From Methanofastidiosum sp. (GTDB taxonomy: Archaea > Methanobacteriota_B > Thermococci > Methanofastidiosales > Methanofastidiosaceae): a DNA stretch of 64,000 nt. Shown one piece after another: positions 35,327-43,336 of the stretch. The stretch covers positions 1 through 64,000 of the forward strand of contig DAOSDU010000004.1 of the NCBI GenBank assembly GCA_035362715.1, written 5' to 3'. How positions within the stretch are numbered: the first letter of the stretch is position 1; each line of letters starts with the position of its first letter. A program made the position numbers and the translations under genes. Below the pieces are notes generated by a model. That model saw only the letters and a list, made by a program, of their open reading frames with translations. It was not told where the DNA came from and did no database searches.

Positions 35327-36433
35327 ATGAAAGAAAAGAATATTCTTTTGATATTAATTATCCTCTTTTTGGGATTTTATTTCATGCCTATCACAAATAA
35401 TCTTTTCCAGGAATCATTATTTAGTGCCGTCTATCTCTTGCACGATTATGCAAGAAAGCATGTTTTGACGTGTTTAGTTCCTGCCATGTTCATTGCCGGC
35501 GCCATTAGTATATTTGTAAAAAAAGACGTTGTTTTAAAGTATCTTGGATGTGACAGTAATAAATTAATATCCTATGGTATTGCCTCAGTATCTGGATCTA
35601 TACTTGCTGTTTGCTCTTGCACAATACTTCCATTATTTGCATCTATAAGAAAAAGGGGGGCAGGTCTTGGCCCCGCTGTTACTTTTCTATTTTCTGGTCC
35701 AGCTATTAATATTGCAGCTATATTCTTAACATTTAGTGTTTTAGGTTTCTCTATAGGTCTTGCAAGAGTTATCTCTGCGGTTAGTCTTTCGATTATAGTT
35801 GGGATTTCAATGGCTTTAATTTTTAGAGAAAGATCTGAAGGTGGTAAACTATATTTAGAAGAAAGTGCTGATGTATCTGTTTCTTCAAAAATTCTAATTG
35901 GATTCTTTTTTTCACTGGTAATGATGCTTGTCGTAAATGGTTTATCAATAGGGCCATCTTTGAAATACATCACTATGGGAATTCTAACATTAGTTGTAGC
36001 TTTAATAGCAATTTTCAAATTTTCTAAAGAAACTTCTACATCATGGCTTAAAGAAACTTGGCATTTTTCAAAGATGTTGATTCCTCTCTTGTTTATTGGT
36101 GTCTTTATAGCTGGATTCATAATGCCTTTAATCCCCCAATATTTAATTGAACAGATAGTTGGAAAAAATAATGTCTTGGGAAATTTGATAGCTTCTATAT
36201 TTGGGGCATTTATGTACTTCTCCACATTAACTGAAATTCCTATACTACAAGCACTTATCGCAAAAGGAATGGCAAAAGGTCCAGCTTTGGCCTTATTATT
36301 AGCAGGGCCCAGTCTGAGTTTACCTAATATGCTCGTGATTAGAAAAGTGTTAGGTTCAAAAAGAACTATAGTTTATGTAATGCTAGTTATATTGTATTCT
36401 ACTATAGCAGGACTAATATTTGGAAATATATAA
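35327..36433 (+). CDS. DUF318/ArsP-like permease
   Basis: 368 residues, eight to ten membrane helices in two related halves. The CSC motif in SGSILAVCSCTILPL and FLFSGPAINIAAIF, echoed by LLAGPSLSLPNMLV in the second half, mark the SO_0444/ArsP permease family, which exports organoarsenicals or other metals. An ArsR gene lies within 0.6 kb and ArsM 4.5 kb away, supporting arsenic. A TATA-like CTTTATATATC lies upstream. Confidence 0.85.
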   Translation: MKEKNILLILIILFLGFYFMPITNNLFQESLFSAVYLLHDYARKHVLTCLVPAMFIAGAISIFVKKDVVLKYLGCDSNKLISYGIASVSGSILAVCSCTILPLFASIRKRGAGLGPAVTFLFSGPAINIAAIFLTFSVLGFSIGLARVISAVSLSIIVGISMALIFRERSEGGKLYLEESADVSVSSKILIGFFFSLVMMLVVNGLSIGPSLKYITMGILTLVVALIAIFKFSKETSTSWLKETWHFSKMLIPLLFIGVFIAGFIMPLIPQYLIEQIVGKNNVLGNLIASIFGAFMYFSTLTEIPILQALIAKGMAKGPALALLLAGPSLSLPNMLVIRKVLGSKRTIVYVMLVILYSTIAGLIFGNI

Positions 36434-36441
36434 TAAAATAA

Positions 36442-36765
36442 TTATTTTTTACATTCACAGTTTATATTGCCTTTTAGTATCTCTTTCCAATCCCCTATTA
36501 CGTCGTGTGTCCAGCAGTCATCGGCCCCAGCAGCTTCTCTCATTACCAAAGCAAAAATGTAACTTAATTCCTTTACTGTAGCTCCGGCTTCAAGGGCCCC
36601 TTTGAAATGTTTTAATACACACGGCTTTGATCTGGCTTTAATAGAAAGTGCAAAACATATGAACTGATAGGTCTTATCATCTATTGTTCTTTTATCTTTG
36701 TATAGCTCATCCATCTCATCTAATTTTTTTGTAAATTCGGGGAAGAATTCTTCTAACATTCTCAT
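36442..36765 (-). CDS. carboxymuconolactone decarboxylase/AhpD-like protein
   Basis: 107 residues, all helical. The AhpD redox motif ExxxCxxCxxxH is reduced to SKPCVLKH, so only the second Cys and the His remain. The late Cys (DDCW, NCECKK) could replace it. It probably has a thiol or peroxide-related role rather than a decarboxylase one. It follows the thioredoxin gene by 14 bases on the same strand. Confidence 0.8.
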   Translation of the reverse strand: MRMLEEFFPEFTKKLDEMDELYKDKRTIDDKTYQFICFALSIKARSKPCVLKHFKGALEAGATVKELSYIFALVMREAAGADDCWTHDVIGDWKEILKGNINCECKK

Positions 36766-36779
36766 ATATAACCCTCCAC

Positions 36780-37013
36780 TTATTTTATGCCAAGAATTTT
36801 ATTAAGCTCCTCTTCTGAGGGATTTCCAACTTTTACAACTTTGCCATCTATTAGTATCGCCGGGCTTCCCATTATTCCTTCATTAATAAGATCATTTATA
36901 TCAGAACTATATTCAACAGTTGCATTAATTTTTCCCTCACTTGCTAATCTTTTTATTTTTTCATATAGATTTTTGCATGTTGCGCATCCGCTTCCCAAAA
37001 CTTTTACTTTAAT
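36780..37013 (-). CDS. small thioredoxin (MTH895/TM0996 type), apparent ATT start
   Basis: 77 residues with redox site CATC near the N-terminus, GSPAILIDGKVV (cis-Pro loop) and a closing helix. Family members begin MKIKVLGSGC. Here that reads ATT-AAA-GTA-AAA-GTT-TTG: the expected ATG is ATT at 37013, nine bases after GGAGG, and no ATG or GTG is available. A TTG at 36998 would remove the first beta strand. It reduces disulfides, here plausibly for the arsenic/CMD proteins. The ArsR stop overlaps the ribosome site. Confidence 0.8.
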   Translation of the reverse strand: MKVKVLGSGCATCKNLYEKIKRLASEGKINATVEYSSDINDLINEGIMGSPAILIDGKVVKVGNPSEEELNKILGIK

Positions 37014-37017
37014 AGAA

Positions 37018-37290
37018 TCAATCCTCCTTATTCACAATTTCTAAAATTTTCTTAACTCTTGAATCCTTAATTGTGTAGAGTATTCTTTTGCCGTCTCTTC
37101 TTGATTGTATAATCCCCCAATCCTGTAATTTTGCGAGATGCATTGATGTGTTAGGTTGAGACCTTTTTATTAATCCCGGAATTTCGCAAGCACACCGTTC
37201 CCCCAAAACAAGCACGCTAAGAATTTTATACCTTGTACTCTCCCCCATTGCTTTAAGGAGTGAAATATTTCGTTTTTCATCAATTACCAT
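37018..37290 (-). CDS. arsR: ArsR-family metal-responsive repressor
   Basis: 90 residues, winged helix. ALGE-like start AMGESTRYKILSVL, the metal-site helix GERCACEIPG (CxC as in ArsR), recognition helix RSQPNTSMHLAKL and wing SRRDGKRILYTI. The CAC pair suggests As(III)/Sb(III) sensing. It starts an operon with the thioredoxin and CMD genes and is divergent from the ArsF-like lipoprotein; the palindrome at 37301-37318 between them can serve both. Confidence 0.9.
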   Translation of the reverse strand: MVIDEKRNISLLKAMGESTRYKILSVLVLGERCACEIPGLIKRSQPNTSMHLAKLQDWGIIQSRRDGKRILYTIKDSRVKKILEIVNKED

Positions 37291-37300
37291 GTGTGATTAT

Positions 37301-37318
37301 TTATATATTGATATATAA
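37301..37318. promoter_or_regulatory. ArsR operator candidate, 8-2-8 palindrome
   Basis: TTATATAT-TG-ATATATAA, perfect arms, 11 bases upstream of the arsR start and covering its TATA box. The same 8-2-8 geometry occurs before the second arsR (40560-40577). AT-rich palindromes of this type are normal ArsR/SmtB operators; binding here is inferred from position. Confidence 0.65.
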
Positions 37319-37476
37319 ACTTTTTTAAAGATTGATTGTGAGATATTTTTTAATTTTTATTCTATAAGATTAGTAAAAAAAATTTGAATATTTCATACTA
37401 CCAAAATGTTTATAAATATACTATAAATAACTACTTATATGTTTATATGTGGTACTATAATATGGGGGCATATATA

Positions 37477-37983
37477 ATGAAAAAATTCTTGTTTATTATC
37501 CTATTAATCGCTTCTTTAGTCCTTTTTTCTGCTTGTGTCAGTAATAGTGCAGTTCAAGAGCAATCACAGCAGACGACCACGCAGACAAATACAAATCAAG
37601 GAAATACAAATGTATCTCCCGAAAAAGTAAATGTTTTGAAGGTTGAGATTCTCCACTTCCACCCAAAAGTCCAATGTTATAGCTGTAAGACTTTGGGGGA
37701 ATATGCAGAAGAAACTATTAACAAATACTATTCTAAGGAATTAAGCAATGGAAGAATTACCTTTAAACACGTTAACTATGAGCTCCCTGAAAATCAAGAA
37801 CTTGTCTTACTATACAGGCCCCCAGGATCCGCATTGTGCATTGGGGTATATGATGACCAAGGCCACCTTTATATTGAAGAAAATTTTGGTGTTTGGTACC
37901 GAATTGAGAACAAGGACAACTTCATGAACTATGTAAAACAACTTGTTGATATGAGACTTAGTGGGGACCTTACCAAAATATAA
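37477..37983 (+). CDS. ArsF-like thioredoxin-fold lipoprotein
   Basis: 168 residues. Signal with lipobox LFSAC (lipidated Cys near residue 20), a Gln/Thr-rich linker, then a thioredoxin-like domain with FHPKVQCYSCKTLGEYAEETI and FKHVNYELPENQEL. This matches the 'nitrophenyl compound nitroreductase subunit ArsF family', which in the Shewanella arsEFG cluster works with ArsG. The true chemistry of ArsF is doubtful; a CxxC redox relay is what the sequence shows. ATG 37477 follows GGGGG; longer upstream starts lack a ribosome site. Confidence 0.75.
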   Translation: MKKFLFIILLIASLVLFSACVSNSAVQEQSQQTTTQTNTNQGNTNVSPEKVNVLKVEILHFHPKVQCYSCKTLGEYAEETINKYYSKELSNGRITFKHVNYELPENQELVLLYRPPGSALCIGVYDDQGHLYIEENFGVWYRIENKDNFMNYVKQLVDMRLSGDLTKI

Positions 37984-38007
37984 TTCTCTCTTTTTATTGG
38001 TGATAAA

Positions 38008-38976
38008 ATGATTCAGTCTAATCATGACAGAGCATTGGATGATAAAATACAACAACTGACAAAGTTATATATGTCCCACGCAATATCAAAAGACGAATTC
38101 GAAGCTAGAAAAAAAGAAATCATGGATTTGTATTCAATTACTCTTAAGGAATCTATTAAAGATATTCCACCCAAAAGAAAATATTCAAATAAACTCTACT
38201 TCATTATTCCATTATTTTTTGTTCTCATTAGTGCTGTTTACTTATTATACAATAAAGGTAGTACTATATCTTTAATGCCTTTATTTGAATCATTAGGCAG
38301 AAGTAATATTCCATTAATAGCTGCTTTTTTCATAGGACTAATGACTACAATAAGTCCATGCCCACTTGCAACTAATATTACTGCTATAGCATACGCATCT
38401 AAAAAAATTGGAAACAGCAAACATACATTGCTTGTTGGAATTTTATATACCATTGGCAGGATGATTGTATATATTGGCATAGCAGCAGTCATTGTATGGG
38501 TAGGCATTAGTACATTTTCAATATCTATCGGACTTCAAAAATACGGAAAAGTATTATTAGGACCACTTATGCTATTATTTGGTATATTAATGCTTAATAT
38601 ATTCAATATAAGTTTTGGAAAAAGTAGTGAAAGAATAGCTAAACTTAAGGAATATTTATCTGAAAAAGGATTATTTGGCAGCCTATTGTTAGGCATGTTA
38701 TTTGCTCTGGCATTCTGCCCAATAAGTGGTGTATTTTACTTTGGCATGCTTATTCCTTTAGCACTTCAGAATAGTGATCCAATTATTATACCTTCAATCT
38801 TTGCAATTGCAACAGGATTGCCAGTGATCATATTCTCACTATTATTAGTTTTTAGTGTTTCAAAAATGGGCGAGGTCATGAAGAAAGTCCAGACATTTGA
38901 AAAGTGGATGAGAAAGGCAGTTGCAGTGATATTTATAATAGTTGGAATTTACTATATATTCCTTATATGGAGATAA
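38008..38976 (+). CDS. ArsG/CcdA-like membrane thiol transporter with N-terminal SHOCT-like segment
   Basis: 322 residues. N-terminal 45 residues (DDKIQQLTKLYMSHAISKDE) resemble a SHOCT oligomerisation motif. Then about seven membrane helices with two Cys-Pro sites, TISPCPLATN and AFCPISGVF, as in CcdA/DsbD electron carriers and ArsG. It follows the ArsF-like gene by 24 bases. Two readings: efflux of aromatic arsenicals, or movement of electrons from cytoplasmic thioredoxin to the lipoprotein CxxC. The residues favour the second. Confidence 0.75.
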   Translation: MIQSNHDRALDDKIQQLTKLYMSHAISKDEFEARKKEIMDLYSITLKESIKDIPPKRKYSNKLYFIIPLFFVLISAVYLLYNKGSTISLMPLFESLGRSNIPLIAAFFIGLMTTISPCPLATNITAIAYASKKIGNSKHTLLVGILYTIGRMIVYIGIAAVIVWVGISTFSISIGLQKYGKVLLGPLMLLFGILMLNIFNISFGKSSERIAKLKEYLSEKGLFGSLLLGMLFALAFCPISGVFYFGMLIPLALQNSDPIIIPSIFAIATGLPVIIFSLLLVFSVSKMGEVMKKVQTFEKWMRKAVAVIFIIVGIYYIFLIWR

Positions 38977-39100
38977 TTCTAAAGATTTATCAACTTTTAG
39001 AAATAATAAGTTTATTAGATAGTAATTTGTTTAATCTATAATAAAAAGACTTTTATAATTAATATTAATAGTTTAATAACCTATGTTTGGAGGTAAAAAT

Positions 39101-39592
39101 ATGAGAAAACTATTTGGGATATTTGCAGCAATTATATTTGCCGTTTCAATATTGATAACGCCTATTTCTGCTGCCCAAAATACACCACCAACCCTTGAAG
39201 GCGGAGTTTTGTTATATACTTTTGAAGGAAATACCTTTTCATACAAATTTCAAGTGATTTACAAAGATACTGACGGAGACTTGCCTGCCTATATGTTTGT
39301 CTACATTAATGGTTCTAGAAGGGTAATGGAAAAGCAAGACATCACAGATAATAATTCAAAAGATGGGATTTTATACACACTCCCATTGTCAGAGGAAGAT
39401 TTATTTAAATTAGCTCCGAAGGCAAGAGGCTGGGAGATAGAATACTGGTTTAGGACAAATGATGGGCATGGGCCTGTTAGTACATTAAAATCAAACTTGT
39501 TTGCATTAGACTACGATACAATGGGCCTCGTACCAGTACACTCTGCAGGCGGAAGCAGTTCTGGTGGTTGCAGTAAATGCAGTGGTGGGTAA
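39101..39592 (+). CDS. secreted protein with C-terminal GGCSKCSGG
   Basis: 163 residues. Signal peptide MRKLFGIFAAIIFAVSILITPISAA; mature part is beta-rich (YSFKFQVIYKDTDGD-like, then LPAYMFVYINGSRR, Ig-like). It ends in a Gly/Ser-rich tail with CSKC, a possible metal or disulfide site or an anchoring tail. ATG 39101 follows GGAGGT. It lies 124 bases after the ArsG-like gene and may be a substrate of the ArsF/ArsG redox pair. No family recognised beyond that. Confidence 0.65.
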   Translation: MRKLFGIFAAIIFAVSILITPISAAQNTPPTLEGGVLLYTFEGNTFSYKFQVIYKDTDGDLPAYMFVYINGSRRVMEKQDITDNNSKDGILYTLPLSEEDLFKLAPKARGWEIEYWFRTNDGHGPVSTLKSNLFALDYDTMGLVPVHSAGGSSSGGCSKCSGG

Positions 39593-39684
39593 CACTCTAA
39601 CTAAATATTTATATTTTTTATTAATAGTAAAATCAATTTTTTAAACAGGATATAGGTATACTAACTTATAGAATCAATCATAAA

Positions 39685-40499
39685 TTATTTTTCTATTTCT
39701 TTCATAGCTTTTTCGAATGATTCTCTTAAAGTATCAATAGTTCCTTCCCTTATGACAATTTCACTATTAAAATGCGATGCAAACTCTTTGCATCTGGCCC
39801 TAAAATTAAATTTATCAATAAAATCAAGTTCTATTCCTATTACCCTCTTATAGTCGGAGCTTCCAAGGGCCATTTTAAACTTTTCTTTAACATCCATTTC
39901 AGATAACTCGGCCATTCTTTTTGTATCTATATTTTTTGTCTTTTCTTCTAAAAGCCTTGGCCAAAGTTTTGTCCACCCGGGAGTCATAAAAAAAATATTT
40001 GTAGTTTGTTCTAATTCTTTTAGATATTTTTCACTTGACCCTAAAAGGGCGCATATACAGTCATCCATTATCTCCCCTTTTTCATTAGTTAGAATATCAA
40101 AAGGAACTTTTATTTTGTTATTAATTAATAATTCTCGTATAGAACCTAAAGCATTACCGCATAATCCATATAGTAATAAAATATAATCAACATGCTTTTC
40201 AATTTCTTTTGACGCTGCAACTACTTCTCTTTTGATATCTTCTGCATAAAGATGGAGGGCAAAAGGCAGGATATTCACAACAACTTCTAGAGGCTCTTGT
40301 CTTTTTAGAAATCTTGTTGAACACAGTTCTCTTGCAATAGAGATTTTTTCATAGTTATATTTAGACTCAAGCATTTTTGAAACTCTTTTGAAGAATCATT
40401 AGAAACAAGTATAATTCTATTGATGTAATTGTATTCAGATAAGAGCTTTAACAACTCTTCTTCAAAGATCTCGCAAGCAACAATACCAATTCTCTTCAT
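39685..40499 (-). pseudogene. DUF1638 paralogue, single-base frameshift
   Basis: Starts MKRIGIVACEIFEEELLKLL at 40499 and runs in one frame to about SSKEFQK, then continues in another frame from MLESKYNYEKISIARELCSTRFLK to the end. Adding one A to the five-A run (plus-strand T 40374-40378) restores one 271-residue protein aligned along its length with the intact copy at 18705 (shared LLYGLCGNALG, DDCICALLGS, FMTPGW). Indel error and true decay are both possible; the downstream part shows no other damage. Confidence 0.8.
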
Positions 40500-40559
40500 A
40501 CTCTCAGTTTTGATATATTTGAGTGTATTTAAAAAAATTGTTATTATAATAGAAATATT

Positions 40560-40577
40560 TATATATGCACATATATA
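40560..40577. promoter_or_regulatory. second ArsR operator candidate, 8-2-8 palindrome
   Basis: TATATATG-CA-CATATATA, perfect 8-base arms, immediately before the arsR start at 40579 and overlapping its likely TATA box. Same geometry as 37301-37318 but different sequence, so each ArsR may have its own site. Confidence 0.6.
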
Positions 40578-40578
40578 C

Positions 40579-40881
40579 ATGAATATTATGGATGCTCAGG
40601 TAGATGTATTCAAAGCTCTAGGCGATGAAACTCGTCTTAAAATTGTTAAATGCCTATTAACCCAAGAGTATTGTGCATGCGAATTCACGTTTGATATCCA
40701 AAAAGACCAGACTACAATCTCGAGGCATCTTAAGATTTTAGTCGATGCTGGCATATTAAAATCAGAAAAGAAAGGCAGGAATATTATCTACAGTATCAAA
40801 GATAAGGCCACAATCGACATGTTAAAAAATTTTGGCATTGAAGGAATGGCTTGTTGTGAGGGGATTAAATATGAGAGATGA
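40579..40881 (+). CDS. arsR: ArsR-family repressor of arsM
   Basis: 100 residues. Winged helix with FKALGDETRLKIVKCL, metal site EYCACEF (CxC), recognition helix KDQTTISRHLKIL and wing KKGRNIIYSI; a C-terminal CC pair (MACCEG) may add ligands. Its stop overlaps the arsM start by 11 bases. A longer frame from 40429 has a spurious hydrophobic start. ATG 40579 or 40588 are both possible; the TATA position suggests a leaderless transcript. Confidence 0.88.
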   Translation: MNIMDAQVDVFKALGDETRLKIVKCLLTQEYCACEFTFDIQKDQTTISRHLKILVDAGILKSEKKGRNIIYSIKDKATIDMLKNFGIEGMACCEGIKYER

Positions 40882-41617
40882 AGATATTAAGAGAATTGTA
40901 AAAGAAAATTATTCTAAAATAGCATCTTCCAACTGTGGCTGCAGTTGCGGATGCGGCGGCGGTAATAATAATGAACTAATTGCTAAATCATTGGGCTATT
41001 CAGATACACAGATCGGAAATGTATCTGAGGTCAATCTTGGATTAGGTTGCGGAAATCCTACTACTCTTGGCGAGATAAAAGAAGGAGAAACTGTACTAGA
41101 TCTTGGCTCAGGGGCAGGACTTGACTGTTTTCTTGCCGCAGATAAAGTTGGAGAAAAAGGAAATGTCATAGGTGTTGACTTCACTGAGACAATGGTTCAA
41201 AAAGCAACGCAAAATGCAAAGAAATATGGATATAAGAATGTTGAATTTAGACACGGTGACATAGAAAATCTTCCAATTGATGATGATTCAGTAGATGTGA
41301 TATTAAGCAATTGTGTGATTAATCTTGTGCCTGATAAAGCCAAAGCCTTCAATGAAGCTCACAGAGTTCTAAAGAAAGGAGGAAGAATGTACATATCTGA
41401 CATAGTCTTGCTTCAAAATCTAAGTGATGATTTAAGAAAAAATGAGATGCTTCTCGTTAGCTGTATCGCCGGCTCAATATTAAAAGAAGACTATATTAAA
41501 ATAATCAAGGACACAGGATTTGAAATCTCAACTACATCAAGTGATGAAGAAATAAGCATAAGGCAATATTACGGTTTGCCTATTGAAAGCTTGAGCATTG
41601 TAGCAAAGAAAAAATAA
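40871..41617 (+). CDS. arsM: arsenite S-adenosylmethionine methyltransferase
   Basis: 248 residues. SAM loop VLDLGSGAGLDCF at about 75. The three arsenite-binding Cys of ArsM are present: C60 (LGLGCGNP), C138 (LSNCVINLVP) and C188 (LVSCIAGS). The N-terminus has an extra Cys/Gly cluster (NCGCSCGCGGG), seen in many anaerobe enzymes. Methylates As(III) to mono- and dimethyl forms. Co-transcribed with ArsR; the DUF318 permeases could export the products. Confidence 0.92.
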   Translation: MRDEDIKRIVKENYSKIASSNCGCSCGCGGGNNNELIAKSLGYSDTQIGNVSEVNLGLGCGNPTTLGEIKEGETVLDLGSGAGLDCFLAADKVGEKGNVIGVDFTETMVQKATQNAKKYGYKNVEFRHGDIENLPIDDDSVDVILSNCVINLVPDKAKAFNEAHRVLKKGGRMYISDIVLLQNLSDDLRKNEMLLVSCIAGSILKEDYIKIIKDTGFEISTTSSDEEISIRQYYGLPIESLSIVAKKK

Positions 41618-41651
41618 AAATATTTTTCTTATTTTATATTTCTGGCAATAT

Positions 41652-42185
41652 CTATTTTTTTACATCAATTACTCGTTCTATTATGTATCCCATTAGAATA
41701 ATTAAGAGAATGCTGAAACTCCATCGTATTGCCATAAACTTTAGTCCCATAAATTTTAATTCAACTAACCCTTGGGGTATTTTTAGGCATGCGCATGCTC
41801 CCAAAAAAACTACAATGCTTAACATACTGGCTCCTTTTTTTAAAAGAGATGATGCAATAGGAAAGGACATGTAAAGTGGCCCCGTAGGAAGAGATCCAAT
41901 AATGATTGAGATCAACGCCCCTTTAATGCCGGATTCTTTACCCAAATATTTACTGGTCTGTTCTTTAGACACCCAAACACTGAATAATCCTATAGAAAGC
42001 ATTACCGCCGGGATAATCAATAGCATTTCTATAAAATATTTTGAAGATTCATTGACAATTATCTCTTTTCTTTCAGGAAATAATGTTACTACTCCAATAA
42101 ACAGTGCTGCAAATATTAGAACTCCGGCATAGCTCTTGATAATTTTTGATATATCGTTTTCTTTCATCATTTTATTGTCCTTCAT
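41652..42185 (-). CDS. half-size permease B (DUF318-related)
   Basis: 177 residues, about five membrane helices. The core IIGSLPTGPLYMSFPIASSLLKKGASMLSIVVFLGACACLKIPQ (given as its span) corresponds to one repeat of the full DUF318 permease at 35327, without the CSC motif but with a CAC pair. It overlaps half-permease A by ATGA, so the two probably assemble as a heterodimer equivalent to one full permease. Confidence 0.78.
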   Translation of the reverse strand: MKDNKMMKENDISKIIKSYAGVLIFAALFIGVVTLFPERKEIIVNESSKYFIEMLLIIPAVMLSIGLFSVWVSKEQTSKYLGKESGIKGALISIIIGSLPTGPLYMSFPIASSLLKKGASMLSIVVFLGACACLKIPQGLVELKFMGLKFMAIRWSFSILLIILMGYIIERVIDVKK

Positions 42186-42664
42186 ATTAATACACCCATT
42201 ATAACTGCTATCAATATAGCAGCAATGAAACTTGATATATTTCTCATAGCTGTAAACTTAATCCCAAATTCTTTTATTTCGAGAGGCATGGATGTGAAAC
42301 CTATCATTGTAAGACTTGTGATAAATGCCGCTCCGATCATCACACTCGCTCCCTTTTCAATTAGGGAAGCCACTAATGGAAATGAAACAAAAGCAGGAAT
42401 GTACAAGATGGCCCCAATAAGAGATGCCAGAAGAATGCCAGAAATGCCTGATTTTTCTCCTAGATATTCTGCTATTAATCTATTTGGGATAAATCCCTGC
42501 ATGATGCCTATAATTACAATTGTTATTATGATATACGGTGCAGTATTAACTAATGACTTAAATGCAATTTTTACTACCTTTGATGTCTTTTCTTTTGATT
42601 TAAAAAATGAAATGCCCAGAGCCACCAGTACTAAGAGATTCAAGATAAGAAAATCAATGGCCAT
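42182..42664 (-). CDS. half-size permease A (DUF318-related)
   Basis: 160 residues, about five membrane helices with YIPAFVSFPLVASLIEKGASVMIGAAFITSL matching the same repeat as half B. It starts inside the end of the cupin gene (11-base overlap). Cys residues are absent, so if metal is exported, half B or another partner supplies the thiols. Confidence 0.78.
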   Translation of the reverse strand: MAIDFLILNLLVLVALGISFFKSKEKTSKVVKIAFKSLVNTAPYIIITIVIIGIMQGFIPNRLIAEYLGEKSGISGILLASLIGAILYIPAFVSFPLVASLIEKGASVMIGAAFITSLTMIGFTSMPLEIKEFGIKFTAMRNISSFIAAILIAVIMGVLI

Positions 42665-42959
42665 CCTGAACCCCCATGATTACCATATCGTCAAGACACT
42701 TTATACCACGAATTTCATCTTGGCCTACAAAAATACCTTGATTAGATTTGAGTTCAAATTTACCTTCTTTATTTGAGAAAATTCCTCTACCTTTCATCAC
42801 ATAAAAAAATACAGCATACGGTTCCGGATGAGGTGGTATCTCTTGACCAACTTTGAAGTATACAGTTACAATATTGAATTTTCCTGATTTGATAAGATCT
42901 TTTTTATTAGGCTCTTTGTCAGAAAAATAATTATTTTCTATTAAATTATTAAAATACAT
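42654..42959 (-). CDS. cupin-domain protein in the PadR operon
   Basis: 101 residues. Cupin barrel with PPHPEPYAVFFYVMKGRG and a second motif NQGIFVGQDEIRGI. The first His-x-His is replaced by HPEPY, so metal binding is uncertain. It starts one base after the PadR stop and overlaps the permease gene, so it may sense or buffer the exported ligand. Confidence 0.72.
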   Translation of the reverse strand: MYFNNLIENNYFSDKEPNKKDLIKSGKFNIVTVYFKVGQEIPPHPEPYAVFFYVMKGRGIFSNKEGKFELKSNQGIFVGQDEIRGIKCLDDMVIMGVQDGH

Positions 42960-43310
42960 CTATCTTCCTCCAAACTTATTATTGTAAAACTCGATCATAC
43001 TATCGATTATTGATTTACTCTCAATTAGGTTTTCAAACCACTTCTTAAGAAATTCTTCACCTTCTTTTGTTGGCTCATAAATTCTTTTATCTGGTGCATC
43101 TTGATTCTTTTCCCAAGTTGAAGACAATAGCCCGCTATTTTCCATTCTTCTCAAAGTAGTATACATTGTTCCAGTTTTGACTATGTGTCGTCCACGACTC
43201 ATTTTTTCTATTTTTTTAATGATTTCATAGCCATACGAAGGAGTTTCACAGACTACCCTCAATATAAGAAACTGTAGCCACCCTCTCTCTAGACCCTTTT
43301 CAACGCTCAC
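42960..43310 (-). CDS. PadR-family transcriptional regulator
   Basis: 116 residues. Winged helix with GWLQFLILRVVCETPSYGYEIIKKI, TGTMYTTLRRMENSGLL and the KRIYEPTKEGEEFLKKW helix: the full PadR pattern. The start is GTG. First gene of an operon PadR-cupin-permease A-permease B. A perfect 9-1-9 palindrome overlaps its promoter. Confidence 0.9.
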   Translation of the reverse strand: MSVEKGLERGWLQFLILRVVCETPSYGYEIIKKIEKMSRGRHIVKTGTMYTTLRRMENSGLLSSTWEKNQDAPDKRIYEPTKEGEEFLKKWFENLIESKSIIDSMIEFYNNKFGGR

Positions 43311-43317
43311 AATATAC

Positions 43318-43336
43318 TATATAACATTGTTATATA
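43318..43336. promoter_or_regulatory. PadR operator candidate, 9-1-9 palindrome
   Basis: TATATAACA-T-TGTTATATA, perfect arms, eight bases upstream of the PadR GTG. It includes a TATATA stretch that is the likely TATA box, so binding would shut the operon. ACA/TGT-centred dyads are typical PadR targets. Confidence 0.65.

Noticed and set aside
40429..40578. N-terminal hydrophobic extension of the arsM-linked ArsR
   Set aside because: It covers the promoter and palindrome and overlaps the divergent DUF1638 start; ArsR homology begins at MDAQVDVFKALGDE.
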